From Chlamydiia bacterium (lineage in GTDB: Bacteria; Chlamydiota; Chlamydiia; Chlamydiales; FEN-1388): a DNA stretch of 6,200 nt. Positions within the stretch are counted from its first letter, which is position 1. The number at the start of each line of letters is the position of its first letter. This document shows positions 1-6,186 of the stretch, piece after piece. A program made the position numbers and the translations under genes. Below the pieces are notes generated by a model. It was not told the DNA's origin. It saw only the letters and a list, made by a program, of their open reading frames with translations, and made no database searches. The DNA is taken from NCBI GenBank assembly GCA_003170575.1, contig PMZB01000101.1:1-6200 (forward strand). Direction: 5' to 3'.

Positions 1-3
1 ACC

Positions 4-2061
4 TCAGGTTTTTGAGCTCTTGCCAAGAATCACTCTTTCTTCTTCTTTTGGTATGGAGGATATTTGATTGACCGCCTCCACCATTTTCTTTGAGCTCATG
101 CCCCCACGAAGCACTACAAGGTTACAAACATGTGGAGAGATAAGCTCAAAGAGTCGATCAAGATGCTCCTTTCGTTCCGTCAGAACTATAGGAGATCTTC
201 CTTTTTTCACTGCCGCTACAACCTCATCACAAATCATCTGATTGCGTTCTTCATCATGGATAAGCTCTTCATAGAGGTTGTGCAGTTGGTAATGCACATC
301 CTTGTCTGCAGCTTTTACAGGGCAGAAAGTTGTTGGCCGCACAAAAACAGTATGGTCAAAAGGATGCAGTGCAGCTGCTTTTTTCGCATCCACACGGTAT
401 CGTACGGGCCCACACCTCATGAAAATGATGGGTTGATGCCCATCTTTTCGGATCGGAGTGGCGGTCAATCCCGTGATATATGTAGCTTTGGATTGCCTCA
501 CAATCTGTTCAAAACTGAACGCAGGTATGTGATGGCACTCATCAACAATAAGATGTCCATACTGAGACACTATATCCTTGGAAGGCCCCTTCAAACTTTG
601 AATAAGAGCCACATCAATCATTCCAGAAGGCTTTTTTCGTCCTCCCCCTACATATCCTATTGCGTCCTTTGGTAGTTCAAGAAATGTTGAAAGGCGTTGG
701 ACCCATTGTTCCTGGAGCTGTTTACGATGCACAAGAATCAACGTATTTACTTTTCTCTTTGCAATAAGCCAGGCACCGATGACTGTTTTACCAAAGGCAG
801 TTGTAGCGGAAAGCACCCCAATATTAGTTTTAAGCATCTCTTCAGCCGCTCTTTTTTGCTCGCCTCTCAATTCTCCTAAAAATTTAATTTTTAATAAGTT
901 CCCTTTCTGAAGATCATCATGGATAGACATTGAAATCTTAAGATCTAAACATAACTGACGCACATCATCAAAACAGCCTCGTGGTACTGCTATGACGTCA
1001 GGATAATCAACAGCACATGAAATCATCCTCGGCTTTTCGTGCGTAGAAAGCCGCATAGCCTGAGCTTTATAAAACTCGGGGTTGGGGAATGCAGCAAGAC
1101 GAATCAATCGATTTATCACACTTGGAGGCAGCTCTTTTTTCTGTATAAAAATCTCGCTCCCAATAACCACTTCTAGAGATTCTGGCAGATCTACATGTGG
1201 CACTGATGGAATATTGCAACCTGTTCTTCTTGCCCATGGAGTTTGAAAGCCCTCTTCTTCTACAGGAAGATGCATGCCTATAACACGGCCTTTAGCCTCA
1301 GCTTGACGAACATGCTCCTCCACTTCTCGCAAAGTCATCTTTTGCACCTGTGAAAGAAACACCCACTGATCATTGTGAGGAACTAGATCTTCATTCACAA
1401 ATATACTATTTCCCTGCTCTCTCGCTTTTTTCTGCAAAGGAAGTGCGATGAGATTACCAAAACCTCCCTGAGGAAGTGTGTCTTGACTGGGGAAAAACCT
1501 ATCATACGAATCCAACCCGATCTCTGGATGACTCTCCATGGTCTCTGTCAGAACTGAGGAAGCGAGCTTTCTCGCAAGGATTGCAGGAACGGCTTCTGCA
1601 AAAAAAAGCCAAATATGTGCACCCCTCCCAGAACGGGACCGTTCCAGGGCCGCTGGCACATTGAGTTGATGACAGGTGCGCATAAAACTAAGAGAATCTT
1701 TTTCCCAATGAGTTTTGTCAAAATCCACAGCCAGAAAAAAACAGGTTTCATTGAGCAACATCGGGTAAACACCCATCACAAAGTCACGATTCCGATCATC
1801 CCTTCCAGAAAGATGCCAAGAGACAACTTCATCAGTCACACTGAAGAAGCTACGGTATCTGCAATCAACGCACTTGATTTTTGGCTTCTCGCAAATCCCC
1901 CTTACCCACGCATTACGACAGGCAGGAAAGTATCCAGAATTTCCTGTTCTTTGACTCTCAAACCGCCGTGGGTAAAGATCTTCCCTCCCGCGAAAAAGAG
2001 ACCGAAAAAGAGAAATTTTTGATGAAGGAGGAGATCCGTTGTGTATTCCTGCAGTATTCAC
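4..2061 (-). CDS. TOTE-type archaeo-eukaryotic primase fused to SF2 helicase, C-terminally broken
   Basis: Predicted cytoplasmic enzyme joining a primase-polymerase (AEP) domain to a DNA helicase. It is recognised by resemblance to the AEP proteins named for TOTE conflict systems. Seen in the 685 aa: a Zn-type cysteine set C48, C57, C64, C67; the AEP metal motif AVDFD at 111-115; SGRGAHIW at 144-151 with H149; GLDSYDRFFP at 182-191; and GFGNLIALPLQ at 200-210. The helicase follows: Walker A with G424-K425-T426, VHRKQLQEQW at 444-453, DECHH at 507-511, LTATP at 532-536 and a motif IV region near 623-637. The GTG start is supported by GAGGTG seven bases upstream. It lies 33 nt after the antitoxin stop, so co-transcription is likely. 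From memory, relatives continue after RVIL (676-679) with an ATG-x-x-GEGFD motif V and a Q-x-x-GR motif VI. Here RVIL is followed by six unrelated residues and a stop. Primase identity is strong; an active helicase is doubtful. Confidence 0.9.
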   Translation of the reverse strand: MNTAGIHNGSPPSSKISLFRSLFRGREDLYPRRFESQRTGNSGYFPACRNAWVRGICEKPKIKCVDCRYRSFFSVTDEVVSWHLSGRDDRNRDFVMGVYPMLLNETCFFLAVDFDKTHWEKDSLSFMRTCHQLNVPAALERSRSGRGAHIWLFFAEAVPAILARKLASSVLTETMESHPEIGLDSYDRFFPSQDTLPQGGFGNLIALPLQKKAREQGNSIFVNEDLVPHNDQWVFLSQVQKMTLREVEEHVRQAEAKGRVIGMHLPVEEEGFQTPWARRTGCNIPSVPHVDLPESLEVVIGSEIFIQKKELPPSVINRLIRLAAFPNPEFYKAQAMRLSTHEKPRMISCAVDYPDVIAVPRGCFDDVRQLCLDLKISMSIHDDLQKGNLLKIKFLGELRGEQKRAAEEMLKTNIGVLSATTAFGKTVIGAWLIAKRKVNTLILVHRKQLQEQWVQRLSTFLELPKDAIGYVGGGRKKPSGMIDVALIQSLKGPSKDIVSQYGHLIVDECHHIPAFSFEQIVRQSKATYITGLTATPIRKDGHQPIIFMRCGPVRYRVDAKKAAALHPFDHTVFVRPTTFCPVKAADKDVHYQLHNLYEELIHDEERNQMICDEVVAAVKKGRSPIVLTERKEHLDRLFELISPHVCNLVVLRGGMSSKKMVEAVNQISSIPKEEERVILGKSSKT

Positions 2062-2066
2062 AACTT

Positions 2067-2074
2067 CTCACCTC
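2067..2074 (-). promoter_or_regulatory. Ribosome binding site of the primase-helicase gene
   Basis: Read on the minus strand, GAGGTGAG precedes the GTG start at 2061-2059; seven bases separate GAGGTG from the GTG. It decides the start: no ATG lies nearer the conserved N-terminal stretch (residues 15-34), and the GTG sits a short distance upstream of it. Confidence 0.6.
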
Positions 2075-2094
2075 GCATTAAGAGCACAACAAAT

Positions 2095-2493
2095 TCAACG
2101 AACCCTTGCTGTCATTGGGCACTTCTGCGAATGACCACAGCCGATATCGTAATATACGCTAATTACCGCTTGCTTACGATTTAAAGGTTTTTGGCGCACG
2201 ACAATATCGATATCCTGCCCCAAGGCATTCAAGAAGTGAATCAGCCGCTCAACAGAAAATCCTTCAAGTTTGCGTCGAATTAAAGCGGACACCTTGGGCT
2301 GATTAATCCCCATCACTTTGGCAGCTGCCGCTTGGGTCATTTTTCTCTTCTTTATGATCTGTTCAATTTCCCATACAAGCTTAGCCTTGATAAGCTCCTC
2401 TTCGGGATTTTCAATGCCAATATCCGCAAAGACATTGTCACTACTCATCTCACATTCGATTTCTTCGGCATGCCTTAGTTTTTTTTTACTCAT
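2095..2493 (-). CDS. HigA-like XRE-family antitoxin
   Basis: A 132-aa DNA-binding protein of the XRE/HigA-like type, expected to neutralise a RelE/HigB-fold toxin and repress its own operon. Visible parts: an acidic N-terminal lead with the family-typical block around NVFADIGIENPEEELIKAKL (20-39), a Cro/C1-type helix-turn-helix at about 42-77 with recognition segment NQPKVSALIRRK (64-75), then the dimer-side motif FSVERLIHFLNALGQDIDIVV (79-99). I chose ATG at 2493 because AAGG lies about nine bases upstream; an in-frame GTG six codons earlier (2511) lacks an evident ribosome site. The ATG follows the toxin remnant's stop by one base, the classic toxin-then-antitoxin order. The last ~20 residues (DIGCGHSQKC and after) extend past the usual family end. 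Family assignment is firm; the cognate toxin is broken, so the protein is probably an orphan antitoxin or regulator. Confidence 0.88.
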   Translation of the reverse strand: MSKKKLRHAEEIECEMSSDNVFADIGIENPEEELIKAKLVWEIEQIIKKRKMTQAAAAKVMGINQPKVSALIRRKLEGFSVERLIHFLNALGQDIDIVVRQKPLNRKQAVISVYYDIGCGHSQKCPMTARVR

Positions 2494-2494
2494 A

Positions 2495-2737
2495 TTACTT
2501 GACCTTATCACTTTTGGCAGTTAGCCATTCTTTATATTTTTGCTGAGCCCATTTTAACCTTGTCTCAACAAGGTCAATATCCTGTTTTGGTGTCTTAATA
2601 CCGCTCTTGGACTTTTTCCGAAAGGCGTGGAGCACATATATAACCTCTTCAAACTTGACTGTATACACGGTGCGATATGTCCCATTCCCATCCTCTTCAA
2701 CAACCTCAAAGACACTAGCTCCTCGGAACCGTTTTAT
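2495..2737 (-). pseudogene. HigB/Gp49-like (RelE-fold) toxin, 5' half missing
   Basis: An 80-codon open stretch encodes the C-terminal part of a phage-derived Gp49-like/HigB toxin, a ribosome-dependent mRNA interferase family. Seen: FRGASVFEVVEEDGNGTYRT (residues 4-23), VYTVKFEEVIYVLHAFRKKS (24-43), then SGIKTPKQDIDLVETRL (45-61) and a charged tail ending at TAA, 2497-2495. These match the second half of the family, where an aromatic/basic LHAF-x-KKS-x-x-GI-x-TP block is characteristic. Missing is the first ~50 residues, normally the WxGDS-like strand and the YALYLAQ-like helix. In this frame two tandem TGA codons lie directly upstream (2743-2738), and no ATG or credible start precedes the conserved part. 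The upstream DNA instead encodes the DUF4431 remnant. I read this as a truncated, non-functional toxin gene one base ahead of its antitoxin. It is too short and start-less to appear in a simple ORF scan. Confidence 0.8.
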
Positions 2738-3099
2738 TCATCACAGAATCAGAACAACCTTCAGGTGGAATCACAACAACTTCCAATACATATTTCTCCG
2801 GATAATTGATCTCATCATCCACAAGTTCTGATTCTTCACCAACATGAATCGGATCTTTAAGAGCTAAAATCCATGAAGTTTCTGGCCTATCCCCCTTTTC
2901 AATGCTCATATATTCAGGGAGGTCCCGGATATGTCGCCTTGTAGAGGCTTCCCTCTAGCACGACCTCTTGTGATTCATAAGAATATGTCTTACATCGTTC
3001 ATTTTTTAAAGGATACTCAATAGATTCCGTTACAATATCTGAACTAAGTAGAAACGAAAATGGAATTGCTTGCAGAATCAATAGTAACCAAGAAGTCAA
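2715..3099 (-). pseudogene. DUF4431-like secreted protein, frameshifted and 3'-truncated
   Basis: Two abutting reading frames together make one recognisable protein. The first (3099 to 2914) begins TSWLLLILQAIPFSFLLSSD, a signal-peptide-like hydrophobic segment, then C36-K-T-Y-S-Y-E and VVLEGSLYKATYPGPP, ending at TGA 2916-2914. The second frame resumes at once with EYMSIEKGDRPETSWILALK and PIHV. The combined pattern, a Y-E-x(n)-V-x-L-x-G-x-L start, TFPGPPNYESI-like core, GD-x-PE-x-x-W-x-L and PI-x-V, is that of DUF4431 proteins, which are exported and of unknown function. One extra base at or near 2916 breaks the frame. The C-terminal part I would expect (a G-x-x-V-x-V-x-G-x-L strand with a His-rich HTGHH-type stretch) is absent; the frame runs into the toxin remnant and stops at TAG, 2717-2715. 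The 3099 start is TTG; an ATG at 3115 or 3119 would serve if the A7 run had one base fewer or more. Family call from memory, moderately sure. Confidence 0.65.
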
Positions 3100-3121
3100 A
3101 TTTTTTTCTCTTCATTCATCC

Positions 3122-3148
3122 TCACTCAGTTTTTTCCTTGAGTATCAT
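3122..3148 (-). other. Eight-codon mini-ORF between SNF2 and DUF4431
   Basis: Minus-strand ATG at 3148 opens MILKEKTE and stops at TGA 3124-3122. A good ribosome site, GAGGAG, sits seven bases upstream and overlaps the SNF2 stop codon. The mini-ORF stop is itself inside TGAGG, just ahead of two overlapping ATG codons (3119 and 3115) at the head of the DUF4431 remnant. It may couple translation along the operon, or be the left-over start of a decayed gene. No function can be assigned to the peptide. Confidence 0.3.
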
Positions 3149-3159
3149 AATAGATCTCC

Positions 3160-5871
3160 TCACACGCCAAGGGCGTATTGCGTCTTCAAAGTGGAGATCT
3201 CTTCCATCCAGCGGAAAAGGGTGTCAATGAACTGATCGGGATTCTCAACGTTGTTGATCTGTTCTTTGAGCTGAGAGGTGGTTGGGGTAGAAGCGGGGTG
3301 GAGAATTTCGAGAACTTCCATCCCCTTGTGGAATGCCTCAAAAGCCGTAGGAAGCGCTTCAGTAGTAAAGCCTCCACTCTTGAGCAGTTGTACCATTGTC
3401 AGTTTTCGCTCAGCTTCTTTGAAAATGGCAGTGGCTCGTTCAAGTTTCTGCTGTTGGCCAGTGCGTCGATCCTTCTGAATCAACTGAGATTGGAACAAGA
3501 GACTTTTTGTTCCTGTTCCAAATTGCAATACACCAGCCTCTACAAGCCGCTGTAAGGTCATGTAGGTATCAAAATCAATCACCTCCACACTGTCGCTCGT
3601 GATTTGGGAAAGATTTTGCTGTATTTCAGAGTCAACTTTGTCAACGACAGCAAAGGCCGCGTTTTGGTGAAGCTCAACAAGATGAATTCTGTCAGTGTGA
3701 CGGGCCAAAAGATCTTGGACAATATTCTCTGGAGTGCTTTCCCGCATCTCTTGGTCAGAAGAAGGAGAGCTTGGTAAAGTTTGGCCGGTCAATTGTTCCA
3801 TTTTATCAATGAATGCTTGGGAGGATGCAGACGGAAGCGCCATCTCGCTCAAATCTCCCACGGCATCCAATACAGCATCGGCAACGGCTTGTTTCATTGT
3901 CAGCATGGAAAGCATGCGCTGTTCGATTGTATCTTCAGTCACAAGGTTAATCACTTGGACTGCGCGGGTTTGATTTTTGCGCCATGCTCTGGCAATTCGT
4001 TGCTCGAGTTTTGCTGGATTCCAAGGGATATCAAGGTTAATGACAACATTGGCAACTTGTAGGTTAAGGCCTGTGCTTCCAGAATCGGTTGTGAGGAATA
4101 AACGACACTCTGAATCCTCCTTGAAACGGCGAATCTCTTCGCGCCGTTGCAGTTGAGGAACTGATCCAGTATGCCAGGCGTATCGGAGGTTGAGTTTTTC
4201 CGCTAGTTCTCGTACCAAAAAGAGCATTCGTTCCCATTCTGAAAAAACAATAATTTTCGCATCTTTTTCGACAGTAATATCAAGGAAAATATTTTCTAGC
4301 TCCTCGAGTTTAGGACATTCTTTGCATTCTTCATCCAAGATATAGGGAGTGTCGGCAACCATTCGCATACAGGACAAGAGTCGTTGAAGCTTCTTCAATT
4401 CATCAGGAAAAAGAGGCCGTTTTTTTAGAACTTGGAGTAACCGTGCTACCTGATCAGAAAATTCTTGATAGCGTAGACTCTGCTCTGAGTCCATTTTCAC
4501 AAGATAGTTGCTGATAGTCCTTTCAGGGAGTTGCTCCTCCACATCCTTTTTGCGCCTACGCAAGAGGACTTTTTGGAGCTTTCTGTGAAGATCATCAAGA
4601 TTTTTGTACCCAACAGGCTTTCCTTTCCCATCAAACTTGTAAAAGTCTTGCTGAAATTTGAACAAAGGCCCCAGAACTTTTGGATCAACTACTTGCATAA
4701 TAGAATATATTTCATCGATCCGATTTTCGATTGGTGTTCCTGAAAGTACAAATGCATACGGAGTTTTTAGCTGTTTGACAGCAAACGCCGTTTTTGTCTG
4801 CCAGTTTTTTATTCTTTGCGCCTCATCGAGAATCATAATATCTGGATGAAGAATAGCCTGTATCGCCTCGTAATCACTTCTCACCTGCTCGTAATTGACT
4901 AAATAAAAAAAGGAATCTCGTGCATAGCACACTAAGCGATCTGCCCGTGTTCCAGAGACGATGAGTGTTGGCAACGATGCAAAGCGAGCGATCTGCTCTT
5001 CCCACTCTCCCTTCAGAGATGCTGGAGTTATGACGACGACACGGCTGACTCGATTCAATCTTCGAAGCAGTTCACAGGCTGCTATGGCTTGAATGGTTTT
5101 TCCCAATCCCATTTCGTCTGCTAGAATGGCTCTCCCCTCAAAGGCTAAATGAAGCATCCCCTGCTCTTGATAGGGAAGCAAGGAGTGGGACAGCATCTGA
5201 AGGGAGCGTTTTCCCGCCCCCACATCAGCCAAGAATTGTTTACGATCGTTCTCTCGATTGTACATATGCCTTAAATTGCCGGTCCAATCTATGAGAAGTT
5301 GAGACAGCCGAATCTTTGAGGCGATCTCGGGTGAAGCATCAGAAAGCAGGTTTTCTATAGAGGCAACTCCCGACAGAGGATCAGTAACCTGCATCTGATC
5401 TTCAGAAAGATATGGGCAGAGAAAGGCTTTGGCATCGTGAATATGTTCATCAGCTTGAGGCCAACGAACGCATACATTTTGTGTGTTTGGATCAAGAAAA
5501 ATCTCAGCACGGGGAGATTCTTTTGGGGGTGCCCAGCAGAACGTTTTCTTCTCTTCTTTTTTGATAAAATTCAAAACAGCCTCGATATGCTTGCACGTAC
5601 CAAACGTGTTTACATAGTAGTCAGGACAGCTACATGAGTTGATTTTTTCCTCGAGTGATCGAATTTCGACTATATATCGGACATTTGAGGCTCCGATGAC
5701 TTCGTATGTTGTATAAGGAAAGTGAGAAATGTCAGCGACCTTGATTTGAAAAGCGCTTTTTTCCGCACGCTCTAATCGCAATTGCATTTCTTGCTCTTCC
5801 ACAGTCGGTGGCGCTTCTTCAGGTTCTGGGTGGGTGATCGTATGAGCAATAGATTGTTGTGAGTTTTCCAT
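3160..5871 (-). CDS. SWIM zinc-finger SNF2-family DNA-dependent ATPase
   Basis: A 903-aa cytoplasmic SNF2-type motor that would translocate on or remodel DNA-bound complexes using ATP. Domains seen: an acidic, disordered-looking lead (1-35); a SWIM zinc finger, C80-S-C82-x10-C93-K-H95; a linker; then the SNF2 core. Motifs: ADEMGLGKT (251-259), VVITPASLKGEW (279-290), LDEAQRIKN (348-356), SGTP (377-380), IVFSEWERM (541-549), TTDSGSTGLNLQ (594-605), and IARAWRKNQT (626-635) as motif VI, with Trp where many SNF2 proteins have His. Residues 680-903 form a helical C-terminal region of unclear role. I prefer ATG at 5871: GGAGG lies three bases upstream (short spacing) and a plausible promoter sits close ahead. 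A TTG at 5922 would add 17 residues but would lie upstream of that promoter's start point. All motor motifs look intact. It is the first gene of the block; about 60 nt separate its stop from the DUF4431 remnant. Substrate and partners are unknown; a defence role is inference from context. Confidence 0.93.
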   Translation of the reverse strand: MENSQQSIAHTITHPEPEEAPPTVEEQEMQLRLERAEKSAFQIKVADISHFPYTTYEVIGASNVRYIVEIRSLEEKINSCSCPDYYVNTFGTCKHIEAVLNFIKKEEKKTFCWAPPKESPRAEIFLDPNTQNVCVRWPQADEHIHDAKAFLCPYLSEDQMQVTDPLSGVASIENLLSDASPEIASKIRLSQLLIDWTGNLRHMYNRENDRKQFLADVGAGKRSLQMLSHSLLPYQEQGMLHLAFEGRAILADEMGLGKTIQAIAACELLRRLNRVSRVVVITPASLKGEWEEQIARFASLPTLIVSGTRADRLVCYARDSFFYLVNYEQVRSDYEAIQAILHPDIMILDEAQRIKNWQTKTAFAVKQLKTPYAFVLSGTPIENRIDEIYSIMQVVDPKVLGPLFKFQQDFYKFDGKGKPVGYKNLDDLHRKLQKVLLRRRKKDVEEQLPERTISNYLVKMDSEQSLRYQEFSDQVARLLQVLKKRPLFPDELKKLQRLLSCMRMVADTPYILDEECKECPKLEELENIFLDITVEKDAKIIVFSEWERMLFLVRELAEKLNLRYAWHTGSVPQLQRREEIRRFKEDSECRLFLTTDSGSTGLNLQVANVVINLDIPWNPAKLEQRIARAWRKNQTRAVQVINLVTEDTIEQRMLSMLTMKQAVADAVLDAVGDLSEMALPSASSQAFIDKMEQLTGQTLPSSPSSDQEMRESTPENIVQDLLARHTDRIHLVELHQNAAFAVVDKVDSEIQQNLSQITSDSVEVIDFDTYMTLQRLVEAGVLQFGTGTKSLLFQSQLIQKDRRTGQQQKLERATAIFKEAERKLTMVQLLKSGGFTTEALPTAFEAFHKGMEVLEILHPASTPTTSQLKEQINNVENPDQFIDTLFRWMEEISTLKTQYALGV

Positions 5872-5903
5872 GGTCCTCCAAAGATCTGTAAAAAAGGTCC
5901 TAG

Positions 5904-5932
5904 ATTGTGTACATGATGGCAATTTCTATCAA
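5904..5932 (-). promoter_or_regulatory. Putative sigma70-type promoter of the SNF2 gene
   Basis: On the minus strand TTGATA (5932-5927; 5 of 6 to consensus) is followed after exactly 17 bases by CACAAT (5909-5904; 4 of 6). Transcription would begin near 5897, giving a leader of about 25 bases to the ATG at 5871. This is pattern matching only; no other pair in 5923-6060 had comparable spacing and match. Confidence 0.4.
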
Positions 5933-5950
5933 CAGAACCTTTTGCAAATT

Positions 5951-5991
5951 CGATATACCTTTCACAGAGAGGTGTGATTGACTATATACCT
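5951..5991. repeat. Pair of direct repeats, possible operator
   Basis: Plus-strand CGATATACCT (5951-5960) and CTATATACCT (5982-5991) agree at nine of ten bases and lie 31 bp apart start to start, close to three helical turns. They sit just upstream of the putative -35 box of the SNF2 gene, where an activator or repressor dimer could bind. Short AT-rich decamers recur by chance, so this is tentative. Confidence 0.3.
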
Positions 5992-5992
5992 C

Positions 5993-6006
5993 TTCTTGTT
6001 CAAGAA
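5993..6006. repeat. 14-bp palindrome, possible regulator site
   Basis: TTCTTG-TT-CAAGAA is a perfect inverted repeat with 6-bp arms around two bases, adjacent to the upper direct repeat. It is too short and lacks the T-run for a terminator. In a promoter region it could be a binding site for a dimeric regulator. Confidence 0.3.
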
Positions 6007-6072
6007 ACAGTAGTACTAAAAGTTGGGTAAAATAGGATGCAGGTGTGCCAAAATCGTGTCCAAAACAAAAAA

Positions 6073-6186
6073 CTAACTCCGTTGAAAAACCGTATTAATG
6101 GCAATAAATATGAGAAAGGCCATGAAAGGAATCGCGCAACACAGCATGGACCCCTTATACCTGCATTTTCTGTAATTAGACCACAT
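6073..6186 (-). CDS. Small hypothetical membrane peptide ORF
   Basis: A 37-codon minus-strand ORF from ATG 6186-6184 to TAG 6075-6073. Its first part is basic (NYRKCRYKG) and its second part strongly hydrophobic (MLCCAIPFMAFLIFIAINTV), the layout of a single-span membrane peptide. An internal ATG at 6147 has AAGGGG four bases upstream and would give a 24-residue form. The frame stays open to the window edge, so it could also be the end of a longer gene. No family is recognised, and an open frame this short in AT-rich DNA may be chance. Confidence 0.2.
   Translation of the reverse strand: MWSNYRKCRYKGSMLCCAIPFMAFLIFIAINTVFQRS

Noticed and set aside
4..24. GKSSKT at the end of the primase-helicase as a second nucleotide-binding loop
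   Set aside because: No preceding beta-strand/glycine pattern fits, and a stop follows at once; it is better explained as out-of-family sequence after a breakpoint.
130..675. 181-codon plus-strand open frame
   Set aside because: It lies wholly antisense to the helicase part of the primase-helicase, whose motifs are clear. Its translation shows no recognisable domain.
1615..2022. 135-codon plus-strand open frame
   Set aside because: Antisense to the conserved primase N-terminus; composition looks like a shadow frame.
2318..2524. Plus-strand ORF with a hydrophobic translation resembling a membrane peptide
   Set aside because: It is the complement of the lysine- and glutamate-rich antitoxin, which yields hydrophobic residues by codon complementarity.
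2910..2920. Programmed frameshift in DUF4431
   Set aside because: There is no slippery heptamer or downstream structure, and the gene is also missing its 3' end, so ordinary decay is simpler.
3123..3142. Inverted repeat ACTCA / TGAGT as a terminator after SNF2
   Set aside because: Arms are only five bases, AT-rich, with a ten-base loop and no properly placed T-run for the minus strand.
5872..5922. TTG start giving a 17-residue longer SNF2 protein
   Set aside because: It has no ribosome site, the added residues look non-conserved, and it lies upstream of the likely transcription start.
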